From: Candidatus Aenigmatarchaeota archaeon
GTDB taxonomy: Archaea > Aenigmatarchaeota > Aenigmatarchaeia > QMZS01
Assembly: GCA_016932615.1 (NCBI GenBank)
Contig: JAFGCN010000009.1
Location: 82,167-146,166 of the forward strand
Reading direction: 5' to 3'
DNA length: 64,000 bases
The notes below the pieces were generated by a model. The model was not told the DNA's origin and did not search any database. It saw nothing but the letters and a program-made list of their open reading frames with translations. Positions 32,974 to 42,266 of this stretch are shown here, in pieces; the stretch's first letter is position 1; every line of letters starts with the position of its first letter. A program made the position numbers and the translations under genes.

Positions 32974-33981
32974 TTTGCTGATTTTTGAGCAGTCCTCCAA
33001 GGCCTCTATGCAATACTTGCCTCTGCAAAGGTCTTTGTCGCATTCAATGATTCTATTGAAGAATCCTAGCTTTTCCAGGCTTTTGTTGTTTATAGACCTA
33101 CCGAATTTTTTATTAAAGCAGTCTAGATTGGAATCCATGATGTCGAGAAGGTTTCCTTCAAAATTTTCAGAAAGATACGCCTTTGTGGTATTTATGATCC
33201 ATTCTTTTGAGTGAGATCTTCCGGTTATTTTGAAATAATTGGTGATCTTTCCATAGGTTTTTAGATTTTCTGGATTAATCCACGGGGACATTAAGATTAA
33301 GCTTGGCTCGTTTGCGGATAGTTTATGGCAATTGAAAAAGAATGCCTCTTTCGGGTCAATGCCCTCTACTGAACAATGAGATACAAGGTTAAAGTGAAAT
33401 ATCCGGTAGGGGCATTTATAGAGGCATCCTTCATTCACCATTAATTTAAGCTCGCATCCCGTAGAATGCCTTATGTCCTCAAGCAGTCTCAAATTCCGGT
33501 TGATGTCCCTATCTGGAGTTATGGTGGATGCTCCAAAACGCTTGAAGAGTACGGCCCTTTGGATGGAATCTATCTGGGACAGTACGGAGGCAGATATTTT
33601 AATCTTTGGGAATTCACTGCTTATTTTTTGAATCCATAGAGGGTTTGCGATGGTGACTCTTTCTAAGCCATGCTCCCGATAAAGTGTCTCTACAAGTTTG
33701 AGGACTTTTGAAACATTTGATTCGGAATACCCATTTAGACCTTCGCATGTAGAATTCAGAAGCATATTGGCTTTGATACCTTCTTTGTGACAAAATTCGG
33801 TAACCTTTGCGATGTCCTTAGGGGTGGTTTTATCCATTACTCTGCCTGAACCACAATGGTCCTGCGGTCCAGAAAAATAAATCTCCTCTATACGGTTTCC
33901 GTTTATTTCCTTTATTCTTGCCAATTCTTCCAATAAGGAAAAATCATTATTGTAGGGGACAGAGAACTTCATATTGACCAT
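32962..33981 (-). CDS. U32-family protein with C-terminal cysteine cluster (paralogue A)
   Basis: It belongs to the U32 family, iron-sulphur proteins including UbiU/UbiV and RNA hydroxylases. The key segment is VNEGCLYKCPYRIFHF with SHCS and FFFNCHK nearby, supplying four cysteines. The protein starts KFSVPYNNDFSLLEELARIK and contains NGNRIEEIYFSGP. The C-terminus adds a further cluster, CDKDLCRGKYCIEALEDC. It is a close paralogue of the gene at 47058-48074. Whether it hydroxylates a peptide, tRNA or other substrate is unknown. It overlaps the peptidase gene end by 12 bases in convergent orientation. Confidence 0.75.
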   Translation of the reverse strand: MVNMKFSVPYNNDFSLLEELARIKEINGNRIEEIYFSGPQDHCGSGRVMDKTTPKDIAKVTEFCHKEGIKANMLLNSTCEGLNGYSESNVSKVLKLVETLYREHGLERVTIANPLWIQKISSEFPKIKISASVLSQIDSIQRAVLFKRFGASTITPDRDINRNLRLLEDIRHSTGCELKLMVNEGCLYKCPYRIFHFNLVSHCSVEGIDPKEAFFFNCHKLSANEPSLILMSPWINPENLKTYGKITNYFKITGRSHSKEWIINTTKAYLSENFEGNLLDIMDSNLDCFNKKFGRSINNKSLEKLGFFNRIIECDKDLCRGKYCIEALEDCSKISKSFK

Positions 33982-33998
33982 AATTAGGCATTTGACTT

Positions 33999-35537
33999 TT
34001 ATATGGAATATACTCTTTTTTCATTTTCATGCACGATTTCAAAGTTTAAAATTTCACGGGGATTTTTTTCTCTAAATATGCCCAAAGTACAGGATGACTG
34101 AAAACAGTCCACCATGTTTTTCCTGAATTGTAGACTCCGTTTGTCAGGTGTTGCAAGGCGGTATTTTATACACCGACTTGCCATAGTTTCTATTTTTTCA
34201 GGCAATTTTGGGCCAATTATTTTTTGAGGTTCGTATGTGATGCCATATTCTTCCGGATGCATTCCCATTGGGCTATTCATGTCTAAATAATGTATGCCAA
34301 GGCATGCCTCCATACCTTCTTTAAAGCAGTAGTTCAGTCTCCTCAATATTTTCAAATTTCTGATAAACTCTGTTTCAGATTCTCCCGGATAGCCATATAC
34401 CATGCCGATGCGGCATTCTATTCCGGACTGATGGGTGGCTTCCAGAGTTTTAACCATCTCCGCCACGGTTATCTTTTTATTCATATCCTCCAATATTCTT
34501 TGATTGAAGCTTTCAACTCCAAATCTAAGGGTCCTGCATCCGGAACGTTTCATTTTTTTGAGTATTTCCGGAGTTAGATTCTGTGTCCTTGCACAGGCAT
34601 CCCAGACAATGTCCAGATTTTCACCAATCAAAGCATCACAAAGCCCATTCAGCCACTTAATATCTATGTTGATAGAGGTGTCGTCAAAGCTGAAGATTGC
34701 CTTTTTCTTTAGCTTCTCCTTCTGGGTTTTTATCTCTTCGATTACGCCTTCAATATTTCTTTGTCTAAAATTGATGTAGAGATTGTTGCAAAAGGAACAG
34801 CTGTAAGGGCAACCGCGGCTACCCATAATAGGCACCAGTTCATATTGGGCAAGGTCTGAGCCATTCCAATCCGGGAATGAAATCTGATCAATATTTATGA
34901 GGGGACCAGGTTTATTTTGGATCACTTTGCCCTCTTTAAAATAACTTATCTGGGGGATAAGGCCTATCTTCTTTTTGCCACAGTAGTAGTCTAACAATTC
35001 AACTATTGCTTTTTCCCCCTCACCTTGAACAATGATGTCGCACAGGCCAAGCTTCAGAAATAGTTCTTTGTAGAGGTCATAATTGCAGGTCCATCCACCA
35101 AAAACTATTGGGATTTTTTCTTCTTCTCGGATTATTTTGCTCAAAATAATGCTGAGGTATTCATTAGATTCATGCAAAGAAAATAAGAGTATATCCGGAT
35201 TTTTTAACAGTATGGACTTCGAATATTTTTCTGCAAGCTTCCACATACGTTCGATAACCCTTGGCCTATTAGCCCTGCCAGGAAACAATGTGCTCAAGAG
35301 AACATTCAAATTCGGCATACCCACAGGGATACGGTCATTAAAATCATGCTTTTTTTTATCCAGTGCAAATGAAATCAGTTCTTGGTAATCTCGCGGGTTA
35401 TTGTGGAATAGGTCTATATTTAGATCGTGAATCTCTGTGGTATGTCCGCAATTCTGTATGGCTGAGTTTATATACCCAATTCCCAGAGGGGCACAATCCA
35501 TGTAACCTGTAGGTGCGAATACTATGCTTGCTTTCAT
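33999..35537 (-). CDS. B12-binding-domain radical SAM enzyme
   Basis: The N-terminal 200 residues form a Rossmann-like cobalamin-binding domain (VFAPTGYMDCAPLGIGYI, VFGGWTCN, DIIVQGEGE). The radical SAM core follows with GSRGCPYSCSFCNN (CxxxCxxC) and the barrel segments FSFDDTSINID and RFGVESFNQRILEDMNK. Cobalamin-dependent radical SAM enzymes commonly methylate unreactive carbons, including in RiPPs. Length of 512 residues is typical. The gene starts 100 bases from the divergent radical SAM gene at 35.6 kb. Confidence 0.85.
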   Translation of the reverse strand: MKASIVFAPTGYMDCAPLGIGYINSAIQNCGHTTEIHDLNIDLFHNNPRDYQELISFALDKKKHDFNDRIPVGMPNLNVLLSTLFPGRANRPRVIERMWKLAEKYSKSILLKNPDILLFSLHESNEYLSIILSKIIREEEKIPIVFGGWTCNYDLYKELFLKLGLCDIIVQGEGEKAIVELLDYYCGKKKIGLIPQISYFKEGKVIQNKPGPLINIDQISFPDWNGSDLAQYELVPIMGSRGCPYSCSFCNNLYINFRQRNIEGVIEEIKTQKEKLKKKAIFSFDDTSINIDIKWLNGLCDALIGENLDIVWDACARTQNLTPEILKKMKRSGCRTLRFGVESFNQRILEDMNKKITVAEMVKTLEATHQSGIECRIGMVYGYPGESETEFIRNLKILRRLNYCFKEGMEACLGIHYLDMNSPMGMHPEEYGITYEPQKIIGPKLPEKIETMASRCIKYRLATPDKRSLQFRKNMVDCFQSSCTLGIFREKNPREILNFEIVHENEKRVYSI

Positions 35538-35638
35538 AATACTTTTTGCCTATTCAAATACTGCCGGGTCTCTTGGCCCTAAATGCTTCTCTACCCGACA
35601 TGGGCCTGCAGTATATTGTTTTTTTAAGTCTAAAGCAT

Positions 35639-36568
35639 ATGGTAAACTTAATAGTTACCGAGAAATGTAACCAGAATTGCCCTTATTGTTTCTTTGAGAG
35701 GGTGGGCGGGAAAGAGCTTTCTTGGGAGAACTTTCAAAAATTTTTGGAATGGTGTGTTAAAAATGATTTGACTAGGGTACAGCTTCTTGGGGGAGAGCCT
35801 TTTTTACACAGGGACATCTATAAGATCATTCAGGTGCTTAACAAAACAGGGATTGGTGTGGACACAATAACTAACGGGCTTGTACCTATCGATAAGGACT
35901 TGCTGTTGGGGCTTAACCCGCTTTCCTTTTTGGTGAATTATACTGCTTCAAGTACAATGGAGAACAGAGAGGAATTGCGTAAAAATCTTGACATTTTGTC
36001 TCGGATTAGCCCTTCAGCACTTACAATGGCTGTGACGTTGTACCGGTTTAATCAGGACCTTGAGGACCTATGGCGTCTTTTAGATCTCTATAGAATTAGA
36101 GCCTTAAGGGTTGATTTGGCTCAACCTTCGGCATCGAGGAATAATCTCTTTGTCCCTTTGACCCAGTACTCTGGTTTTAAGGGGCAGTTGGTGGATATTT
36201 TCAAGAAATGCAAAAGAAATAAAATCTCTTTGTTATTTGACTGTGGTTTGAGTTGCAGCATTAACCGGATATTTTCGGAGGGCGAATTGAGTCTTTTTAG
36301 AAAAAACGTTCGCATTGCGACCCGATTCTGCAAACCCGTAGTGGATATATTCCCAGATTTATCTGCTTCTTACTGTTTTCCACTACAATACATAAAGATC
36401 AAAAATTGTTTGGATTACCGGTATTCAGAGTTGGTTGGAGAGTTGCATAACGGAGTTAAGGACTACTTGGACTACGATAGACGGTATCAAGGGTGTTGTA
36501 TTGCACACCTGGAAAATCTGGGGTTAAAGGCAAGCAAGCCTCTAGACAGAAATGATTCCCGCTGCTGA
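35639..36568 (+). CDS. Radical SAM protein with SPASM-like C-terminus
   Basis: MVNLIVTEKCNQNCPYCFFE carries CxxxCxxC at its very start, and LLGGEPFLHRD is the GGE loop. Cysteines in the C-terminal third (CGLSC, RFCKPVVD, ASYCFPL, KNCLDY, GCC) look like auxiliary cluster ligands. ATG 35639 is chosen because a TATA-like GTATATTG precedes it by about 27 bases and the motif begins near residue 10. Such enzymes often modify peptides; the substrate is unknown. Confidence 0.75.
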   Translation: MVNLIVTEKCNQNCPYCFFERVGGKELSWENFQKFLEWCVKNDLTRVQLLGGEPFLHRDIYKIIQVLNKTGIGVDTITNGLVPIDKDLLLGLNPLSFLVNYTASSTMENREELRKNLDILSRISPSALTMAVTLYRFNQDLEDLWRLLDLYRIRALRVDLAQPSASRNNLFVPLTQYSGFKGQLVDIFKKCKRNKISLLFDCGLSCSINRIFSEGELSLFRKNVRIATRFCKPVVDIFPDLSASYCFPLQYIKIKNCLDYRYSELVGELHNGVKDYLDYDRRYQGCCIAHLENLGLKASKPLDRNDSRC

Positions 36569-36696
36569 AACCCCCGGAGTATAGTATTCCATCTGAACAG
36601 AGGTTTGTTGCCAGTTAGGCCTCGACGAAAGGTTTTACTCCTGACCTGAATTTGGTTTGGTCAGATAGAATATGCTTGTTGAATGGCTATATACTT

Positions 36697-37527
36697 ATGC
36701 CAGGGTACAACTTATCAGAGGTTCTTAAAACTAGCGGGATTCAGGGGGTTGTAGAGAGTATCTATGGGACTTATTATTTGAAAGATGTGGGTGTGGTGAG
36801 AGGGGATAATTCATATTTTGTTTTTGCCAAATATTCATCTTCTAACCTTGTTGATGAGGTCACCCGGGAAGAGTTTTATTTCATTTTGGAAACTAAGTTT
36901 AATTGCGATAGCAGTTATGGGGTAAACTTTAGGGGAACCTACTTTATAAATACCCATCTGCCCGAACAGAATGTGTTTACATTTAGCATGGCCAATGCCT
37001 TTAGAATTTCCTGGCGAGATAAGAACCTTTTAAATACCCTGGTTAGCTTTGATCACTGTGAAGAAGAACTGAAACGGCTGGCGTTCTCTATAATTGATGG
37101 GCGAAGAGGCGTTAATCAAGAGACCTTAGAGTTGTTTGCCCGGGTTCCGGAGACTTTTCTTGGATTGAATCTGGCTAAGCTCCAGCAATCATTATGTAGG
37201 CTGGTCATTGGGGGCAAGCAGAAAATGTTCAGGCGGCTTTCAGCAATCTACTGCAAGGAGGGTGGCGATTTAGAAATGTATTTCATGCCCGATGCATCCG
37301 CTCGGCTTAACAAAGCATTGCTTATTTGGGAATTTTTTGGGGATTTTGCAAAAGAGATTACCTTCCATAACGATAACTACTTTGATCTTGGATCTCACCC
37401 AAAAACTACCCCGGGCTACTTCTTACTTGCTAAACCCAAGAATTGCCTCCTTATTGTATGCTCAAAATCCTACCCTAAGCAAAAACTAAGGTCTATTGCC
37501 AAAATGTTTTTGGGTTGTTTAATCTGA
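36697..37527 (+). CDS. Island hypothetical protein, about 276 residues
   Basis: No family recognised. The reading frame is open from TTG 36652, but the ATG at 36697 is a better start. The protein looks soluble and mixed alpha/beta (KYSSSNLVDEVTREEFYFIL, DHCEEELKRLAFSIIDGRRG) with no signal peptide or cysteine motif. It sits between the SPASM-type radical SAM gene and the HemN-like gene. The base composition is A+T-rich like its neighbours. Confidence 0.55.
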   Translation: MPGYNLSEVLKTSGIQGVVESIYGTYYLKDVGVVRGDNSYFVFAKYSSSNLVDEVTREEFYFILETKFNCDSSYGVNFRGTYFINTHLPEQNVFTFSMANAFRISWRDKNLLNTLVSFDHCEEELKRLAFSIIDGRRGVNQETLELFARVPETFLGLNLAKLQQSLCRLVIGGKQKMFRRLSAIYCKEGGDLEMYFMPDASARLNKALLIWEFFGDFAKEITFHNDNYFDLGSHPKTTPGYFLLAKPKNCLLIVCSKSYPKQKLRSIAKMFLGCLI

Positions 37528-37683
37528 ACTCCTTATCTATCGAGCTCACCCCCAAATTTGTGGCGCGAGATGCTCTAGGCACACTGTCTGGTTAGGGTGC
37601 ATTTGGAACTGAATTGCAGTATGAAGTCTACAGATACAAGGTCTCTCATTTTGTACAAATAGCTAACCTTTTAGAAAAGGATT

Positions 37684-39138
37684 ATGGAGGTGTCGTCTTG
37701 TCAGGACCAGCGTAAACTGAGATATCTGGATAAAGTGTCTTCAATAGTACCTAAGGTTCGTGATCCTGGCTTGAAGGGGAGATTGGGGAGTTTTGAGCAT
37801 GCTTTGAGTTGCTATAATGAAGTTGGACTGAGAGATGATCCTTTGCCTGCGGAGGCTGTTCCGAGGGATAAAGACTTTGTAAGGGACGCCTGGAAGGTTT
37901 GTCTGGAGAGAAGCCCAAATCATCATTTATCACTCTATATCCACATACCTTTTTGCCTTGAGTCCAGATGCAAGTATTGCCGAGAGTATTCCACCATTTT
38001 AGAAGACCGAAAAGAGTTGGTGCGGTATCTGGATTACTTGACCGAAGAGATGCAATTTTTTTCTCCGGTATTTTTGAGAAATATCTTTAGCAACCTGTAT
38101 ATTGGAGGGGGAACCTCTTCAATCTTCTCGTCAGAACAATTGGACATTCTCTATACGCGAATTCATAAATATCTCCAGGTAGACACAAAAAAAGAATGCA
38201 CTGTCGAAATGTCCCCAAGTACTGCTACAAAAGAAAAAGTGGATTTGGTTAAAAGACACGGGTTTAATCGGATAAGCTTGGGGATACAATCTCTGGATGA
38301 GGGGGTTTTGAGAGAAAATAATCGTATATTCGTTTCACACACCCGGCTGAAAGACCTATTTGATTATATAAGGAGTAGGAATATTGGATGTTTAAGTGCT
38401 GATTTGTTGCTCGGTCTTACTGGTGACACGGAAAAAAGTCTCTTAAGGAGTATTGAGGGGCTTATCAATCTCGGACCCGATGCAATTGTGTTGATTAGGA
38501 TAGTCAAAAATCCAGTTATGCCCTTCCCGATGGATCCCTTGTCCAGAGCAAATTTATTCAGGAAATTGTATCTGAATCAGAGAGAGAATGTGAATATCGG
38601 TATTAATTACCCTGTTGCAGACTATTCTATTCTGGAGGTTCACAAGAAAGCCGAATCTCTGCTGGAGAGTTGCGGATATATTAAAAAATACGGTGGGGTC
38701 GAGACAATAGAAACTCACTTTTTCAAGGAAGGTAAGGGACCCCATTTTGAGAATTATAATTTAGATCAATATAATGAACAATCTGTGCTGGGGTTGGGAA
38801 TTGGCGCCGCCTCAAAAGTTGGCTACGGTCCTTATTATGCAGATATTACGAATATTAAGTCGGATTATTCTTTCAAAACTTCAGTGTACTACTGTAAATA
38901 TCATGCCCCAAGAGACCAAATGAGGATGTACCTGAGAAGCAAACTCTTTTCTCAAAGCCAATTCCCATTCATCTCAATTCCCGAGTTTAGACGCAAATTC
39001 AAAACAGAGCTTCTGGAGGAGTTCGGGGAGGAAATTGATGTCCTGAAATGGCTGGGTCTTGGTGTGGTGCACAAAGATGAGCTTATTCTTTCCCCCAGAG
39101 ATGATTATGATCGGGTTTTAATGACCAGAATCTTTTAG
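37684..39138 (+). CDS. HemN-like radical SAM protein with unusual Cys spacing
   Basis: YIHIPFC begins the motif at residue 91, and the next cysteines are at 96 and 99 (CLESRCKYC). That is C-x4-C-x2-C, where HemN-type enzymes have C-x3-C-x2-C. Other HemN-family features are present: YIGGGTSSIFSSEQLDILYT, MSPSTATKEKVDLVKRHG, RISLGIQSLDEGVLRENNR and DLLLGLTGDTEKS. It has an N-terminal extension of about 80 residues. It could be a coproporphyrinogen dehydrogenase relative, but the island context suggests a different job. Confidence 0.7.
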   Translation: MEVSSCQDQRKLRYLDKVSSIVPKVRDPGLKGRLGSFEHALSCYNEVGLRDDPLPAEAVPRDKDFVRDAWKVCLERSPNHHLSLYIHIPFCLESRCKYCREYSTILEDRKELVRYLDYLTEEMQFFSPVFLRNIFSNLYIGGGTSSIFSSEQLDILYTRIHKYLQVDTKKECTVEMSPSTATKEKVDLVKRHGFNRISLGIQSLDEGVLRENNRIFVSHTRLKDLFDYIRSRNIGCLSADLLLGLTGDTEKSLLRSIEGLINLGPDAIVLIRIVKNPVMPFPMDPLSRANLFRKLYLNQRENVNIGINYPVADYSILEVHKKAESLLESCGYIKKYGGVETIETHFFKEGKGPHFENYNLDQYNEQSVLGLGIGAASKVGYGPYYADITNIKSDYSFKTSVYYCKYHAPRDQMRMYLRSKLFSQSQFPFISIPEFRRKFKTELLEEFGEEIDVLKWLGLGVVHKDELILSPRDDYDRVLMTRIF

Positions 39139-40094
39139 CTTCTTGCCAATCTCTCTGTTTCTCCGATAAAATTTGCCGTCTGTTTCATACAGTCATAGTC
39201 TCTAAGTTTCTCTATGGTTGCTAAAAGAAGTGCTTCCATACAGGATTCATAATCTCTGAATTCTGGGGTGGTTTCATTGTTGCCAACAGTTATGGAGTAG
39301 TTGTTCTTGGTATTAGAAAAGGCAATGTTGAAAAATGCTCCGTTGCCACTCTTCTTTATGGGAAGTCCCTTCTGGCTAATATCTGTCCCGGTCTGCTCAA
39401 TGCTAATTTTGCCTTCGGACATTTTGTAGATAAACCTAAGCACCACATTGAGGTATTTTCCCGCCAGACCATAGTTCCCCTGTATGACTGAAACTAGATG
39501 ATTTTCACCGTCTATATGGTGTCCTTGATATGTGGCAAATATGGTGGCCAGTTCCCAATCCCCGACTTTCGCAGGGAGATATTTTATAAAATCGAACAAG
39601 GGGAGGGAGGTTGGGGTATTTTTTTTCCTTGAGCAAAGAAGAAGGAACTCTTTGAGGGCATCATCTTTTTTTGCGTCATAAAACGAATGCAGGCCGGTCC
39701 AATCTTTGGGATTTGCCTCCTGAACGTTTTTGAGGCTGATTGCGGTAGTGACTGTAGTTTTGTGTGTGATGGATGCGAAATTATGTCCTCCTTCCGAGAG
39801 TTTTTTTGCTAGCGGAAAATCTGGGACATACCCAAACAGTACCTCCTGCCCCCCTATCCTTTCTGAGCAGAAATAATCTATCTCAGGCACATCTCTAAAA
39901 CATTCTGTGAGGATTATGTAGTCTTCAGTTGTGTTCCCCCTTTCCAGAGGAGATCTGGAGTATCGACACCCGATTCTAACTGGAGCGTCTTTACTATAAT
40001 TGTTGAAAAAGAAGTCTCCTGGAAAGTATATCCTTCTTAGATCCGGAAGTAGTTTGGCATATTCTGAAAACTTTTCCTTTAGCGCATCATCCAT
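39135..40094 (-). CDS. Island hypothetical protein, 319 residues
   Basis: No family recognised. Soluble, mixed alpha/beta, without signal peptide, membrane helix or cysteine cluster. It reads convergently with the HemN-like gene and overlaps it by four bases. Its start is only 26 bases from the divergent HxsD-like small gene. It therefore belongs to the compact island block. Confidence 0.55.
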   Translation of the reverse strand: MDDALKEKFSEYAKLLPDLRRIYFPGDFFFNNYSKDAPVRIGCRYSRSPLERGNTTEDYIILTECFRDVPEIDYFCSERIGGQEVLFGYVPDFPLAKKLSEGGHNFASITHKTTVTTAISLKNVQEANPKDWTGLHSFYDAKKDDALKEFLLLCSRKKNTPTSLPLFDFIKYLPAKVGDWELATIFATYQGHHIDGENHLVSVIQGNYGLAGKYLNVVLRFIYKMSEGKISIEQTGTDISQKGLPIKKSGNGAFFNIAFSNTKNNYSITVGNNETTPEFRDYESCMEALLLATIEKLRDYDCMKQTANFIGETERLARS

Positions 40095-40120
40095 AGATTA
40101 ATTTAAGGTTTGGATTTATT

Positions 40121-40366
40121 ATGTTTCCCATTCAGAGTTCAGATAAACAGGCAAAAATACGATTTAATAGGGATTTTTACGATATGTTTCCAATAACTGA
40201 AGTCTGTGAGCGGTTTGAGAGCATAACCCGGATTCAGGTAATTTTTGTTCAGGATAAAAACTGGCTGGAAGTAGTTCTGATTCCTAAGACGGATATGGAC
40301 ATTGAAGAGTTGGCATTGGAGTTCTGCAACCATTGTTTGCATGAGCAGATCATGGTTTCAAGGTAG
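40121..40366 (+). CDS. hxsD-like: Small HxsD-like protein
   Basis: The 81-residue protein matches the short HxsD layout: KIRFNRDFYDMFPITEVCERF, then VQDKNWLEVVLIPKTD, then EELALEFCNHCLHEQI. The last part corresponds to the FxNELL helix of the HxsD-like protein at 30.3 kb, though with Cys in place of Glu-Leu. It lies upstream of the hxsB-like gene, with a structured RNA element in between. Its role may be substrate binding for HxsB. Confidence 0.5.
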   Translation: MFPIQSSDKQAKIRFNRDFYDMFPITEVCERFESITRIQVIFVQDKNWLEVVLIPKTDMDIEELALEFCNHCLHEQIMVSR

Positions 40367-40432
40367 TTTGTGGTTTTGATCAGTTGGCACGGCAGTTTTG
40401 AGAGGAGGTACCATAAAAAATAAAATTGTCGG

Positions 40433-40489
40433 GTCCAGGCCGATTTGCCTCAACTTCGGTTGATTGCCCTGCAAGGCATCCGGATGGAC
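40433..40489. ncRNA. Candidate structured RNA with a three-way junction
   Basis: The stem GTCCA (433-437)/TGGAC (485-489) encloses CCG/CGG (440-442, 481-483), then TGCC (446-449)/GGCA (475-478), all numbered +40000. Inside are two hairpins with no unpaired junction bases: TCAAC-TTCG-GTTGA (450-463) and TTGC-CCT-GCAA (464-474). This is far more pairing than expected by chance. The TATA-like TTAAAAGAT at about 40496 puts the hxsB promoter after it, so it belongs to the upstream transcript or stands alone. Strand is not certain; pairing also holds on the other strand. Confidence 0.5.
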
Positions 40490-40521
40490 AAAGGGTTAAA
40501 AGATAAAGAGTGTGCCTTATT

Positions 40522-41976
40522 ATGGCTCAGACATTCTCAATAGATACTAAAGGATATATAGTCAATGAATATTTAACAAGGAAATTGGCGGGTGGAAAGA
40601 CTCTTGTAACTACCCGACATGGTGGATGGGCGATTTTGGACGAAAAAGAATATGCTCTATTGAGGCATGGGGAGGTAGAGGCAGACATAGAGTTGTATAA
40701 TCTCTTAAGGCAGGAGGGCATAATTCTCACTGAAGATACCCTTTCCGCGGTTACCACCCAGCATTGCCAAAAATTTCATCAATTATTCGGTGCGACTACG
40801 CTCCATATACTTACGCCTACACTGAGGTGCAATCAAAAGTGTGTTTATTGCTATGCAAATTCAAGACCCCTCAAGGACAAACAATGGGATATGGATAGGA
40901 AAACTGCAAAATCAATTGTCGACTTCATATTTCAGTGTCCTTCTGGACGCATAACCATAGAGTTTCAGGGGGGAGAACCTCTCCTGAATTTTCCGATTTT
41001 GCAATATGTTGTAGAGTATGCAAAAAAACTAAGTGGTCGTAATAATAAGGCTGTGAATTTCCGTGTTGTCACAAATCTAACCCTAATGAACGAAAAGATA
41101 CTGGACTGGCTGGTTGAGAATAATGTGGAACTGAATACCTCCTTGGATGGACCACAATATGTTCATGATAAAAATAGATTCTACGAAAATATGGGGGGTT
41201 GCTATGCTGATGTGGTCGAACAGTTAGCGTGTATCAAAAAACGAGGGGTTCAAATAGGTTTGATGCCCACAATTACCCGAGGTTCATTGCCTTACTGGAA
41301 GGAGATAATTGACGAATATGTTCGCCAAGGCCAGCCTGGATTTTGGGCAAGGAGGATGGGTATTGGAGGATTTGCGGTTGAGCGTTGGAAGGAAATAGGA
41401 TATAGCGTGGAAGAATATCTTGACTTCTGGAAAAAGTGTGTTGAATATATATTTGAGTTAAATCTTAAGGGAACTCGATTTTCTGAGGGTTATGTGGGAA
41501 TTATACTGAAGAATGTCATTTTTTCAAAAAGATATAACTCATTTGTCTGTATGGCTTCGCCATGTGGTTGTGCGTGGAGTCAGGTTTCTTATGATTACCA
41601 GGGAAATATCTTTGCCTGTGACGAAGCAAGAAGTTTTGAAATATTCCGACTTGGGAATGTTAAGGATACTACCTATCCAGAATTGTATTCCAGCTGGGAT
41701 ATTTTAAATATAGTAGATTTAACTTCCGGAAACTCTTTTGACTGTGCAAATTGCGCCTACCATCCTTTTTGCGGACCCTGCATTGTGGACGAGTATGGCG
41801 AACATGGGTCGATAGTTAAAAAACCAGATTCGTTCAATTGCAGGGTAAAACGAGGGATGCTGGACTATGTTTTCGGTGAGGTTATTCCCAATAAGGAAAG
41901 GTTCAAAATTGCGCAGGGCTGGGTGGGTGTGGGCAGGAACGAGGCTATAAAAGATCTCCCTGAAAACAGCGCATAA
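40522..41976 (+). CDS. hxsB: Radical SAM/SPASM maturase, HxsB-like
   Basis: Residues 1-70 form a domain (GWAILDEKEYALLRHGE) followed by LHILTPTLRCNQKCVYCYAN with C103, C107 and C110. ITIEFQGGEPLLNF at 144-157 is the HxsB-type SAM loop. The C-terminus has the SPASM-like cysteines (CMASPCGCAWSQ, FACDEARSF, CANCAYHPFCGPCIVDEYGE). Of all known families, the His-Xaa-Ser system maturase HxsB fits best. HxsB modifies precursor peptides with His-Xaa-Ser repeats; the reaction is not characterised. ATG 40522 is preferred to the frame start at 40510. Confidence 0.7.
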   Translation: MAQTFSIDTKGYIVNEYLTRKLAGGKTLVTTRHGGWAILDEKEYALLRHGEVEADIELYNLLRQEGIILTEDTLSAVTTQHCQKFHQLFGATTLHILTPTLRCNQKCVYCYANSRPLKDKQWDMDRKTAKSIVDFIFQCPSGRITIEFQGGEPLLNFPILQYVVEYAKKLSGRNNKAVNFRVVTNLTLMNEKILDWLVENNVELNTSLDGPQYVHDKNRFYENMGGCYADVVEQLACIKKRGVQIGLMPTITRGSLPYWKEIIDEYVRQGQPGFWARRMGIGGFAVERWKEIGYSVEEYLDFWKKCVEYIFELNLKGTRFSEGYVGIILKNVIFSKRYNSFVCMASPCGCAWSQVSYDYQGNIFACDEARSFEIFRLGNVKDTTYPELYSSWDILNIVDLTSGNSFDCANCAYHPFCGPCIVDEYGEHGSIVKKPDSFNCRVKRGMLDYVFGEVIPNKERFKIAQGWVGVGRNEAIKDLPENSA

Positions 41977-41977
41977 A

Positions 41978-42148
41978 ATGGGTTTTAGAAGTTTTTTGAG
42001 AGACCTACTTACTTTGTACTTGGGATACCAGGTAATAAAAAGTTACCTGTTTGGAGAGTTTTCATTCAGCATTATTCTACTTCTGGTTACAGTAGTCCTA
42101 ATGGTTTTTACCCTCTGGTTTTTATTTGAAAAGCTGGGTCTTGTCTGA
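41978..42148 (+). CDS. Small membrane protein downstream of hxsB-like gene
   Basis: An ATG one base after the hxsB-like stop opens a 56-residue frame. It begins MGFRSFLRDLLTLYLGYQVI and has a strong hydrophobic helix (SFSIILLLVTVVLMVFTLWF) at residues 29-48, ending EKLGLV. It was found by reading the gap. Tight coupling to the hxsB-like gene and its membrane helix suggest an anchor or a transport accessory. No homologue is known to me. Confidence 0.55.
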   Translation: MGFRSFLRDLLTLYLGYQVIKSYLFGEFSFSIILLLVTVVLMVFTLWFLFEKLGLV

Positions 42149-42266
42149 GAAGCGGGTCAAAACTGTGATCGCTGCCGTTCTTCCCTCACAAGTTTTCACG
42201 GGCATAACCTCTTGAAAGAAGGTTTGTTTTTCTCAGGAATTACGGATCGGCTTAAGCAACTGTAGT

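Noticed and set aside
40426..40506. Small frame from TTG 40426 after AGGAGGT at 40403-40409
   Set aside because: The spacing from the ribosome-binding-like site is too long (about 16 bases), the start is TTG, and the same bases form the structured RNA element. A coding role is not supported.
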